From positions 1 through 7,588 of the forward strand of contig JAFTRB010000177.1 in the NCBI GenBank assembly GCA_017462445.1: a stretch of DNA of 7,588 nucleotides, given 5' to 3'. A program made the translations under genes and the position numbers. Each line of letters opens with the position of its first letter. The first letter of the stretch is position 1. The DNA comes from Clostridia bacterium (GTDB lineage: Bacteria > Bacillota_A > Clostridia > Oscillospirales > CAG-272). Shown piece by piece: positions 1 through 6,173 of this stretch. The notes under the pieces were generated by a model. That model made no database searches and was not told where the DNA came from. It was given only the letters and a program-made list of their open reading frames with translations.

Positions 1-1446
1 CTCCTGCTGGTCCGCTCCTGCATCAGCATTAGCGCCATATCTGATATACTGCTTTACATTGCCATTATAGAGCTTTACAAGGGCGGGGTAGCCAAGGGCT
101 ATACCGATGTTGGTCGCCCCCTTTTTCAAGGGACTGATGTCCGTGAGCTTTACAGCGCTCCGGGAGGGAACGATGCTGAAGATATTTGTTTTTGCAGCGG
201 GGGTGTTTGGCTGTATGTTGGAGTCGTCAATTATAAAGGTTGCGCCTGTCCAGTCGGTGTCGGTCATTATATTGATGGTTTCGGCATGAGCGCCCATGTG
301 ATAGGTCTTGCCCTCGTCTGCCTTTACCTTCTGTCCGTTCGCGTTTGCCTTCTCGTGGGTAGCCTTGATCGCTAGGAAATCGTCGGTAACGCCATCGCCC
401 ACCGCGCCAAAGTCGGAGTAGTATACGGTGTGCAGATATTTGCTGAAGCCGTACTCGGCATCAAAGGTGATCTCGCCAACACGTGAGTAATAAATTTCCT
501 GCGATAAGAACTTATCAAAAAGCTCTAGAGAGTAGTCGGGGTACTGAGAGTCTATAATCAGGTCATCTCCCTCGACATAGATTCTAAAGCCATCGCGGCT
601 CTCGTCCCTCTCGCTCTCTCGAATGCGGATATACTTTTGTCCCTCGCTCTCCTCGCTTTCGGAGGGAACAACATAGCCCGCGTTTACATAAAGCGAGTCC
701 TTAAGCGCTCTCGACAGGGCCTGGGTCGTCTCGCTCTGGTTCTCGATTAATATCTTGTATTCATCAAGCGAGTTGCCGTTTACGGTAATGCCTGTGATGT
801 TATATTTTTCGTAGCTTATGATGTATAAATCACGCTTTACGGTCCAGTTTTCCAGGTCGAGCGTGGTTGCAGACAGTCCTGCCTTAAACTTAAAGGCGCG
901 AATTGCCTCAAGGATAGCCTCCTGTGAGCCGCCGGTGATAAGAACCTTGTTACCGATAGTCTGTACAAGATAGCCCTTGTTGCCGAGGGTTGTTCCGTCA
1001 TATTCGCAGCCCTCTCTGCCTGACACATCGCCGACAAGGATTTCACAGTCAACCATTCTGTCGGTGGCGGTATCGGGAACGAGCGAGATGGGAATTCCGC
1101 AGTCACGGAACAAATTTACGATCCCAAGCAGCTGGGTTCTTACCTCGGGGGTAGTTCCTGCGAGGTCGTATACGATCTGGAAGGTATAGTTGCCATCCTG
1201 CGTCATTATAATATTCTTTTCGTCATTCTGTTCAAGCTCTACAAATTCGGGCTCTTTTTCCTCGGGCTCTTCGCCTTCGCAGGGGGTATCGCCCTCGCCT
1301 GGAGTTTCACCCTCGCCTGGAGTATCGCCCTCGCCGGGAACCTCGGGCGTGTCCGGCTCGTCGGGCAGGCAGGAGGCTAGTCCCACGCACAGCGAGAGCG
1401 TAAGTATAAGCATTAAAAGCGCTCTGAAAAACTTGTTTATTTTCAT
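1..1446 (-). CDS. Lipoprotein with pectate-lyase-like beta-helix (partial, C-terminus off the left edge)
   Basis: This frame is open from an ATG at 1446 to base 1, giving 482 residues with no stop. A GGAGG at 1451-1455 supports the start. The N-terminus is a lipoprotein signal: K2/K5/R8, a Leu-rich core, then lipobox LASC with Cys26. An acidic Pro/Gly/Glu/Thr linker (about 27-70) follows and would hold the body off the membrane. Residues about 88-205 and 215-315 look like two related alpha/beta modules, each with a strand-helix start and a G[YF]-strand-helix end (GYLVQTIGNKVLITGG at 159; DGFRIYVEGDDLIIDS at 285). The first resembles N-terminal modules of secreted glycan-active proteins. Residues 346-356, FGAVGDGVTDD, are the classic entry motif of the pectate-lyase superfamily beta-helix. 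Beta-helix proteins of this kind usually bind or cleave polysaccharides; catalytic residues would lie in the missing part, so substrate and enzymatic status are unknown. It has its own promoter. Confidence 0.85.
   Translation of the reverse strand, partial: MKINKFFRALLMLILTLSLCVGLASCLPDEPDTPEVPGEGDTPGEGETPGEGDTPCEGEEPEEKEPEFVELEQNDEKNIIMTQDGNYTFQIVYDLAGTTPEVRTQLLGIVNLFRDCGIPISLVPDTATDRMVDCEILVGDVSGREGCEYDGTTLGNKGYLVQTIGNKVLITGGSQEAILEAIRAFKFKAGLSATTLDLENWTVKRDLYIISYEKYNITGITVNGNSLDEYKILIENQSETTQALSRALKDSLYVNAGYVVPSESEESEGQKYIRIRESERDESRDGFRIYVEGDDLIIDSQYPDYSLELFDKFLSQEIYYSRVGEITFDAEYGFSKYLHTVYYSDFGAVGDGVTDDFLAIKATHEKANANGQKVKADEGKTYHMGAHAETINIMTDTDWTGATFIIDDSNIQPNTPAAKTNIFSIVPSRSAVKLTDISPLKKGATNIGIALGYPALVKLYNGNVKQYIRYGANADAGADQQE
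1286..1339. repeat. Three tandem 18-bp repeats in the lipoprotein linker
   Basis: Three consecutive 18-bp units start at 1286, 1304 and 1322 and differ at only a few positions. A more diverged fourth unit may precede them at about 1268-1285. On the minus strand they encode a six-residue acidic repeat of the form PGEGDT/PGEGET just after the lipidated cysteine. The unit is a multiple of three, so gain or loss would keep the frame and only change tether length. Confidence 0.8.
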
Positions 1447-1485
1447 ATTTCCTCCAACTGGTTTTAACTTAACATTCACCCTTTC

Positions 1486-1514
1486 ATAGTAGCACAAAAC
1501 CCCGCTTTCCGCAA
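1486..1514 (-). promoter_or_regulatory. Promoter of the lipoprotein gene
   Basis: On the minus strand TTGCGG (1509-1514) is separated by 17 bp from TACTAT (1486-1491), and the -10 is preceded by TGC, an extended -10. It lies about 40 bp upstream of the lipoprotein start codon. The -35 box falls inside the loop of the thiT terminator. The call rests on motif match and position only. Confidence 0.55.
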
Positions 1515-1533
1515 GTGAGAAAAGCGAGGTTTT
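1496..1533 (-). terminator. Rho-independent terminator after thiT
   Basis: Two 13-nt arms (1496-1508 and 1521-1533) flank a 12-nt loop. In minus-strand RNA all 13 positions pair, one as a U-G wobble; in plus-strand RNA that pair becomes a C-A mismatch, so the fold favours the minus strand. The 3' arm ends in four U. It lies about 70 nt beyond the thiT stop codon. The short U-run makes efficiency uncertain. Confidence 0.7.
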
Positions 1534-1601
1534 TAATCATTTAATTATTTGGTAAAACATTTCATACAAAAATGGAGCGAAAAAATATCCAAATTGCACA
1601 A

Positions 1602-2426
1602 TTATTCCGTCCCTTTATTATTTAGCTTATTTCCCGCAACGGTGGCGTAGAGGAAGAGCGTAAGCGACAGAAGCAGGCACACGCCCATAACAATTCCGAT
1701 AGCCAGCCAGTTTGCCTCACCAAGCCTTGCGAGGGTAAACATTCCGTCCTCCTCCTGGAGGGTGGGGGCAATGAGCATAACCGAGGTAATAAGCCCGACA
1801 AGGAAGGAAAGCCCCGAGAGAGCATACATCCAGCCGAGGGCTCCCGAGCCGCTTTTCTTGACACGGGTGGGCAGATCTCGCCTGAAATCTATGACATCAC
1901 CGAGGTAGAAGGCAACCGCGGCAAGTATAATTGTTTCGGGGAGCATATATGTTGCGTTATATCCGATAGAGTAGATGAGCGCTGCCGAGTCGGGAATTGA
2001 CAGCCCTGCCCATACGGTTGCTCCGCCGATAGTATGGCTGATGTATCGCAGTACGGATACCATAACCGCGCCCGCGGTGAGAGCGAGAGCCTGGTTCTTG
2101 ATCAGCTTGCGGAATGCTCCGCCAAGTCCGACGACGGTAAAGGCGATTATGTAGTCGAGCAGGATTACCGCCAGAATTGACTGCCAGGTTGTAAAGTAAG
2201 ATAGACTGTTCAGCCCGGTCAATTGCTGAATGGCGGCATAGACCAGTGCGCTTCCCAGACCCCATAGGCTTCCGTGGCGGTAGGAAACGATAACGATGGG
2301 GAGCATTGATGCGATGGTGATAGAGCCGCCATAGGGCATCTCTACCAGCTTAATCAGGCTCAGAACCGTGGCAAGCGCAATCATAAGCGATGCCTCGATG
2401 AGCTTTTTTGTGTTTGTCCTTTGCAT
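1602..2426 (-). CDS. thiT: Thiamine ECF transporter S-component ThiT, with C-terminal membrane extension
   Basis: Membrane protein of 274 residues that should bind thiamine and carry it inward together with the shared ECF module (EcfA, EcfA', EcfT), which is not in this window. Residues 1-180 match ThiT: the signature MPYGGSITIASMLPI at 30-44, hydrophobic segments throughout, and candidate thiamine-site residues D91, H131, W139, Y156 and N157 in the expected regions (assignment from memory of the family). ThiT proteins are usually about 180-200 residues. Here a basic linker (about 182-191) leads to roughly 80 extra residues with two further predicted membrane segments (about 197-220 and 238-264). 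The start is fixed by AGGAGG at 2432-2437, 5 nt from the ATG. Expression is controlled by the TPP riboswitch and terminator just upstream, which makes the substrate assignment firm. Confidence 0.93.
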   Translation of the reverse strand: MQRTNTKKLIEASLMIALATVLSLIKLVEMPYGGSITIASMLPIVIVSYRHGSLWGLGSALVYAAIQQLTGLNSLSYFTTWQSILAVILLDYIIAFTVVGLGGAFRKLIKNQALALTAGAVMVSVLRYISHTIGGATVWAGLSIPDSAALIYSIGYNATYMLPETIILAAVAFYLGDVIDFRRDLPTRVKKSGSGALGWMYALSGLSFLVGLITSVMLIAPTLQEEDGMFTLARLGEANWLAIGIVMGVCLLLSLTLFLYATVAGNKLNNKGTE

Positions 2427-2440
2427 ATGGACCTCCTAAT

Positions 2441-2478
2441 AAAAAATTCACCACGCAGATAATAGACAGCGTGGTGAA
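2441..2478 (-). terminator. Riboswitch-controlled terminator in the thiT leader
   Basis: A perfect 10-bp stem (arms 2469-2478 and 2447-2456, loop 2457-2468) is followed on the minus strand by six U (2441-2446). It lies between the TPP aptamer and the thiT ribosome binding site, so it is the likely expression platform: TPP binding should favour termination. No strong antiterminator stands out by eye. The best candidate is a 6-bp pairing between GGAGAU at the aptamer 3' end and AUCUUC entering the terminator. Confidence 0.9.
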
Positions 2479-2479
2479 G

Positions 2480-2502
2480 ATAATTTGGCATATGCAAATT
2501 AT
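2480..2502 (-). promoter_or_regulatory. AU-rich leader hairpin between aptamer and terminator
   Basis: A perfect 8-bp inverted repeat (2480-2487 and 2495-2502) encloses a 7-nt loop and directly abuts the terminator stem. Its loop and 5' arm contain UUUGCAUAUG in the RNA, which is complementary to the thiT start-codon region. Its function is unknown; it may take part in the riboswitch structural switch. Confidence 0.6.
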
Positions 2503-2505
2503 GTT

Positions 2506-2585
2506 AAATCTCCCTACGACGGCATTATCCGTATCAGGTTAGAGGGTTTAGCATAGCTATCTCAGCCTTTCGGCACCCCTGATCT
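2506..2585 (-). promoter_or_regulatory. TPP riboswitch (THI element)
   Basis: The minus-strand RNA carries the conserved THI-box blocks in order: GGGGUGCC (2579-2572), CUGAGA (2565-2560), ACCUGAU (2539-2533), GAUAAUGCC (2529-2521) and GUAGGGA (2517-2511). The P1 helix closes with AGAUC (2585-2581) pairing with GAUUU (2510-2506). It senses thiamine pyrophosphate and sits upstream of the terminator and thiT, so it should switch thiamine uptake off when TPP is plentiful. Confidence 0.97.
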
Positions 2586-2604
2586 ATATTCTGTTGGCAA
2601 TACT

Positions 2605-2633
2605 ATTGTAGCACCGGTGCTATGCTTTGTCAA
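2605..2633 (-). promoter_or_regulatory. Promoter of the TPP riboswitch-thiT unit
   Basis: On the minus strand a perfect TTGACA (2628-2633) is spaced 17 bp from TACAAT (2605-2610), with TGC before the -10. Transcription should begin near 2598, about 13 nt before the aptamer. The -35 lies only 14 bp past the stop codon of the hydrolase gene. Confidence 0.85.
2609..2622. repeat. 14-bp perfect palindrome in the thiT promoter spacer
   Basis: TAGCACCGGTGCTA reads the same on both strands. It fills most of the -35/-10 spacer and overlaps the first two bases of the -10. Such placement suits a repressor operator, but part of the palindrome (TGCTA) is simply the extended -10 shared with other promoters here, so the symmetry may be partly incidental. 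Confidence 0.5.
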
Positions 2634-2647
2634 GCGTTTTCGGAAAA

Positions 2648-3409
2648 TTATTCAACCTCGCCATAGCTCTTGAGGAAGGGAAGTATCATTCTGCCGAAAT
2701 CAAAGGAGCCGTCCTCGTTATCAAAGAGGTAATGGTTATGCTTGCCGTGGCAGAGCAGGGTATCGACCTTATCCATATCATAACCGAAGTGGCGCAGGGT
2801 GGAAACCGTCAGCTCGAGCTGCTCGGGGCGATTTTGCATATCGGCATCTGACCATATAAAGAGCATAGGAGAATATTTGTCCGCCCTGCCTATGTGATAG
2901 AGAGGGGCAGACTCGTCAACTATGATCCTTCTTCCGTCAAGTCCTCTTTCGGCAAGGACATTGAAATGCGCTGTGGGCTGTCCTGCATCGTGAATATAGC
3001 CGTCGATATCGGTGGGCTTAATGCCGAATTTTCCAAGATATTTTTCATCGAAGCAGAGCATCATAGAAAGATAGCCACCCGCGCTGGAGCCGCCGACAAA
3101 GATTTTTCGGCAAAGAGGGAAGGGCTTAAGGTTTTGATATGCCCAGGCGACCGCCTCGGCTGCGTCCTCAATGAAATCAGGATACCTTGCGTTTGGATAC
3201 ATCCGGTAGTTTGCGCTTATGACTCCAATTCCTTCGGGCACAAGGTCGCGCGCCAGCCTCTTGCCGTCATAGCCCTTGTCACCCTCCACAAGTCCTCCTC
3301 CGTGGAGATAGATGAAGAGATCAAACTGTCCCTCCTTAGGAAGATAAATGTCCAAAAGGCATTCCTTGACTCTTCCATAGGAATAATTAATGTCAGTGTA
3401 GCTTTTCAT
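2648..3409 (-). CDS. Alpha/beta hydrolase, HGGG-type esterase/lipase-like
   Basis: This 253-residue protein has the plan of small HSL-like/carboxylesterase alpha/beta hydrolases: oxyanion-hole motif HGGG at 36-39, nucleophile elbow GSSAG at 107-111 with Ser109, a candidate catalytic Asp (188 or 190, in SDAD) and a candidate catalytic His (221, 224 or 226, in HGKHNHY). There is no signal peptide, so it should be cytoplasmic and cleave an ester or related bond in a small molecule; the substrate cannot be read from sequence. It is the last gene of the four-gene operon and starts 21 nt after thiN with an AAAGGGG-like ribosome binding site. No terminator follows it before the thiT promoter. It could also be an acylamide hydrolase of the kynurenine-formamidase type, which shares the HGGG motif. 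Confidence 0.85.
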   Translation of the reverse strand: MKSYTDINYSYGRVKECLLDIYLPKEGQFDLFIYLHGGGLVEGDKGYDGKRLARDLVPEGIGVISANYRMYPNARYPDFIEDAAEAVAWAYQNLKPFPLCRKIFVGGSSAGGYLSMMLCFDEKYLGKFGIKPTDIDGYIHDAGQPTAHFNVLAERGLDGRRIIVDESAPLYHIGRADKYSPMLFIWSDADMQNRPEQLELTVSTLRHFGYDMDKVDTLLCHGKHNHYLFDNEDGSFDFGRMILPFLKSYGEVE

Positions 3410-3430
3410 TATGGCACCCCTTTCAAAAAA

Positions 3431-4042
3431 TTATTTTTCAATGTATAGAAGGATAGCTCCATCAGCAACCGATACTCTTGCCCGAGGAAGAGCAAGCTCG
3501 TTTGACACGCCCAGGGCAAACTCGGGGGTAAGGGTAAGCTCCTGACCGCTGTACTTCAGCCCCTCCAGGGTTATCCCCCTTGCCTCGCCGCCAAGAGCGA
3601 AGACCGAGACTCTTGCGCCAACGCGACCGCTGAAGCTATAGCTCTCGTTCATCAGGCAGAGCATGACACAGCCCTTGCCGTAAAGGCGCATCGTATGTCC
3701 GTTTTTTCTGGCTTGTAAAAGAAGGGAAATGTTTGCCAGGGTGTGGTCGAGCGAGCCTCCTGTGCCGCCGTAAATGGCAAAATCCGTATATCCGCGCCTG
3801 ACTCCCTCAAGATAGGAAAGATGGGTGTCCGTCTCGTCCTTCTCAACAGGATGGCGCATAAGCTCCACTCCCTTCGGCTCGTTTTTCAGCGAGTCGAGGT
3901 CGCCGATGAGCAGGTCACACCGTACCCCGTGTGAAATTGCGGAGGAATATCCTCCGTCGGCCGTGATTACAAAATCGTCCTTGCTTGGGCTTGGCGAGTC
4001 AAAGTAATCTCCGGCTCCAATAATATAACAGGTATTATTCAT
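3431..4042 (-). CDS. thiN: Thiamine pyrophosphokinase
   Basis: This 203-residue cytoplasmic enzyme should transfer pyrophosphate from ATP to thiamine, giving TPP directly. Family motifs appear in order: ADGG at 28-31, GDLDS at 47-51 (acidic metal/ATP site), KDETDTH at 68-74, GGTGGSLDH at 92-100 and GVSNE at 178-182 near the thiamine site. The fourth motif usually reads GGRxDH; here Ser replaces the Arg. I chose ATG 4042, which gives the typical MNNTCYIIGAG start; a TTG at 4060 in the same frame would add six residues with no better ribosome binding site. Neither start has a clear Shine-Dalgarno, so translation is probably coupled to the upstream gene, whose stop is 21 nt away. It complements thiT downstream: import, then pyrophosphorylation. 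Its operon shows no TPP riboswitch. Confidence 0.93.
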   Translation of the reverse strand: MNNTCYIIGAGDYFDSPSPSKDDFVITADGGYSSAISHGVRCDLLIGDLDSLKNEPKGVELMRHPVEKDETDTHLSYLEGVRRGYTDFAIYGGTGGSLDHTLANISLLLQARKNGHTMRLYGKGCVMLCLMNESYSFSGRVGARVSVFALGGEARGITLEGLKYSGQELTLTPEFALGVSNELALPRARVSVADGAILLYIEK

Positions 4043-4063
4043 AGTGAAAAATGTAAACAATTC

Positions 4064-5323
4064 TTAACTTAAGTCCAGCATTTCATCAAGCGCGCGCATT
4101 ACACCGAGCTTGCCGTAATCATAGCATAAGCCGCCCTGCATATATGCGGTATATGGCTCGCATATAGGTCCGTCACAGGACAGTTCATTGGTTGCTCCCG
4201 TGACAAATGTGCCTGCTGCCATAATCTCCTCGTGGGGATAGCCCGGCATCTCGCCCGGCTCCGGAATGGCATATGCCTCAACGGGTGAGCCCATCTGTAT
4301 GCCCTTGCAGAACTTTATCAGCTTTTCCGCGGAATGGAAATCGATGGTCTGTACAATGTCGGTACGCTTTTCGTCATATCTTGGGCTGACATCGGTGTAG
4401 CCCGCAAGCTCTAAAAGCCTTGCCGCAAATACCATAGACTTCAGCGTAGCCGCTACCGTGGTGGGCGCCATAAACAGACCCTTGTAGAAGGAGGCGAGCT
4501 GGTTGAAGTTTGCGCCCAGGGATTTGCCGATGCAGGGGGAGCTTAGCCTTTCCGCTATGTCCTCGATAACATCGCGCCTGCCTACACAGTAGCCTCCGCT
4601 TACCGCGTGTCCCGCGCCCAGGTTTTTCATCATTGAACCAACAAACACATCTGCGCCTACCTCGGTTGGCTCGCGGTCCTCGGTAAACTCTCCGTAGCAG
4701 TTGTCTACCATAATGATAGCGTTTTTGTCCGCCTCCTTGACAACCGCGATTGCCTCTGCCAGCTTATCTATGGTCAGGCTTCTTCTCTGGGAGTAGCCTC
4801 TGCTGCGCTGTATGGCAACGACCCTGACATTTTTCTCGCTTACTCTTTTCCGTATTGCCTCAAGGTCAAAGTCGTCTCCGATAAGGTCTATCTGCTCGTA
4901 CTTGACCCCGTAGTCCTTGAGGGTGTTGTGGCTCGGGCTATCTATACCTATGACGCTCTTAAGCGTATCATACGGCTCTCCGCTTATGTAGAGCAGGGTA
5001 TCACCCGGCTTTAGCAAACCGCCAAGCGTTACCCATAGCGCGTGGGTGCCTGACATCAGCTGGGGGCGTACCAAGGCGTCCTCTGCGCCAAAAATCTTTG
5101 CATATATCTCCTCTAATTTGTCACGTCCGCCGTCATAGTAGCCGTAGCCGGTTATCTCAAGGAAGTCGGCACTGGAAACCCGACACTCCTGGAAGGCAGA
5201 GAGAACCCTTGCAGACCAGCCGAGCGCGGTCCTGTCTATTTTTTTGAAAACCTCGGCGCAGTCCGCCTCTGCTCTTTCGGCAAGCGAGGCAGTGTAGTCG
5301 CTTATTTTATATCCGTAGTACAT
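4064..5323 (-). CDS. PLP-dependent enzyme, methionine gamma-lyase/aluminum-resistance family (YnbB-like)
   Basis: This 419-residue fold-type I PLP enzyme belongs to the family annotated as methionine gamma-lyase-like or aluminum resistance protein (Bacillus YnbB). Supporting features, numbered from the 5323 start: the N-terminal GYGYYDGGRDKLEEIYA region at 59-75, the substrate/PLP loop RPQLMSGTHAL at 86-96, VDNCYGEF at 206-213 with the Asp expected to contact the PLP pyridine nitrogen, and GSMMKNLGAG at 229-238 with Lys233 as the likely Schiff-base lysine. Length matches the family. I prefer ATG 5323 because it has GAGG 8 nt upstream. An in-frame ATG at 5341 would add six residues and overlap the HAD stop as ATGA, but has no Shine-Dalgarno. 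The true reaction (C-S lyase on methionine, cysteine or another amino acid) is not settled by sequence. Confidence 0.9.
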   Translation of the reverse strand: MYYGYKISDYTASLAERAEADCAEVFKKIDRTALGWSARVLSAFQECRVSSADFLEITGYGYYDGGRDKLEEIYAKIFGAEDALVRPQLMSGTHALWVTLGGLLKPGDTLLYISGEPYDTLKSVIGIDSPSHNTLKDYGVKYEQIDLIGDDFDLEAIRKRVSEKNVRVVAIQRSRGYSQRRSLTIDKLAEAIAVVKEADKNAIIMVDNCYGEFTEDREPTEVGADVFVGSMMKNLGAGHAVSGGYCVGRRDVIEDIAERLSSPCIGKSLGANFNQLASFYKGLFMAPTTVAATLKSMVFAARLLELAGYTDVSPRYDEKRTDIVQTIDFHSAEKLIKFCKGIQMGSPVEAYAIPEPGEMPGYPHEEIMAAGTFVTGATNELSCDGPICEPYTAYMQGGLCYDYGKLGVMRALDEMLDLS

Positions 5324-5337
5324 TTTATTTTCCTCTT

Positions 5338-6021
5338 TCATATTTTGAGGAGCAGCTCGGGTAATTCGCCCAGGCTCCTTATTGTATAGTCGGGGTGGAA
5401 TTCACCCGTAATTTCCTTGCCCTGTGGGTTGAAGTGGCAGGTAAGAATGCCATATACCTCGCCCCCCTTGATGTCCGATGTCAGGCTGTCACCAACTATA
5501 ATAGCGCGTTCCTTTACTGCGCCCGTTCTTTCAAAGACGGTGTCAAAGAAGCGCCTATCCGGCTTGGTGTAGCCTACCTCGGCGGAGATGAATATGTCAT
5601 CAAAATATCCGGAAAGCCGCGAGGCATTCATTCTTGCCCTCTGCACGCGAGGCTCGCCGTTTGAAACAAGGAAGAGCCTGTATTTGCCCTTAAGCTCCTT
5701 AAGCAGCTCCACAGCCCCCTCGATCAGGTGGCCTCCGCGGGAGAGCTGCCTTTCATAGTAATTCTTCGCGTGGACCTTGTCACCCTTGATCCCAAGGGCG
5801 TCAAAGAGCATTGCAAACCTCTCAAAAAGCAGCTCCTCAAGCTTGATCTCTCCTCTCTCCAGCATCTTCCAGCAGGAGTCGTTTATTCTGCTGTAAAGGG
5901 CGATATTATCCTCACTTGGCTCGATTCCCAGTTGGGTGAGTGTGGTGGAGATTGCCCATCTTTCATCCGCCTTGAAGTCAAGAAGAGTGTCATCTAAATC
6001 TATTAAAACTGTATCTATCAT
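5338..6021 (-). CDS. HAD-family hydrolase, YjjG-like nucleotidase
   Basis: This 227-residue cytoplasmic phosphatase is first in its operon. All four HAD motifs are present: I, DLDDT at 8-12 with nucleophile Asp8 and acid/base Asp10; II, SNG at 120-122; III, Lys153 in GYTKPD; IV, GDSLTSD at 177-183. An alpha-helical cap (about 17-95) lies between motifs I and II. The stretch from SNG to GYTKPDRRFFD is typical of the YjjG group, whose characterised members dephosphorylate nucleoside monophosphates including non-canonical pyrimidines. HAD substrate range is hard to predict, so the specificity is inferred. The start has a strong GGAGG (6027-6031) 5 nt upstream, and a promoter lies just before it. 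The stop codon TGA (5338-5340) is overlapped or closely followed by the PLP-enzyme start. A role in phosphate-ester recycling near thiN is possible but unproven. Confidence 0.9.
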   Translation of the reverse strand: MIDTVLIDLDDTLLDFKADERWAISTTLTQLGIEPSEDNIALYSRINDSCWKMLERGEIKLEELLFERFAMLFDALGIKGDKVHAKNYYERQLSRGGHLIEGAVELLKELKGKYRLFLVSNGEPRVQRARMNASRLSGYFDDIFISAEVGYTKPDRRFFDTVFERTGAVKERAIIVGDSLTSDIKGGEVYGILTCHFNPQGKEITGEFHPDYTIRSLGELPELLLKI

Positions 6022-6044
6022 TTAGTCCTCCGTCTGTCACTATT

Positions 6045-6073
6045 ATTGTAGCACATATCTATCCTAACTTCAA
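6045..6073 (-). promoter_or_regulatory. Promoter of the HAD-PLP-thiN-hydrolase operon
   Basis: On the minus strand TTGAAG (6068-6073) is separated by 17 bp from TACAAT (6045-6050), with TGC before the -10. The start codon of the HAD gene is about 24 bp beyond the -10. The segment from -10 to GGAGG is too short for a riboswitch, so this operon is not directly controlled by one. Confidence 0.75.
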
Positions 6074-6083
6074 TAGCTTGGGC

Positions 6084-6167
6084 AAAAAAACAAAGCAATC
6101 CCCTATACCAAAGCGGCAAAAAGCCGACTGTCACCACTCTGCATAAGGGCGGTGCTTGGTATAGGGG
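6084..6167 (-). terminator. Branched terminator-like structure after the WbsX-like gene
   Basis: Perfect 12-bp arms (6100-6111 and 6156-6167) enclose 44 nt that can form two inner hairpins: CGGC/GCCG at 6114-6126 with a five-base loop, and CACC/GGTG at 6132-6154. The structure starts 6 nt after the stop codon at 6174. On the minus strand it is followed, 9 nt later, by a run of seven U (6084-6090). The distance between stem and U-run is unusual for a simple terminator. It separates this gene from the HAD operon promoter. Confidence 0.6.
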
Positions 6168-6173
6168 AGGGGA

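Noticed and set aside
1190..1489. Plus-strand frame with a PSPGVS repeat resembling a cell-wall or mucin-like protein
   Set aside because: The repeat is the complement of the lipoprotein linker repeats on the minus strand, where signal peptide, ribosome binding site and downstream domains all agree.
3407..3425. AGGGGTGCC upstream of the hydrolase, the same 9-mer as in the TPP riboswitch
   Set aside because: None of the other THI-box blocks (CUGAGA, ACCUGAU, GAUAAUGCC) are near; it is a ribosome binding site within a 21-nt gap.
2894..3448. Plus-strand open frame of 184 codons
   Set aside because: It is antisense to the alpha/beta hydrolase with its intact HGGG and GSSAG motifs, and shows no family features of its own.
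4043..4060. TTG start extending thiN by six residues
   Set aside because: It has no better ribosome binding site, and the ATG at 4042 gives the N-terminus expected for the family.
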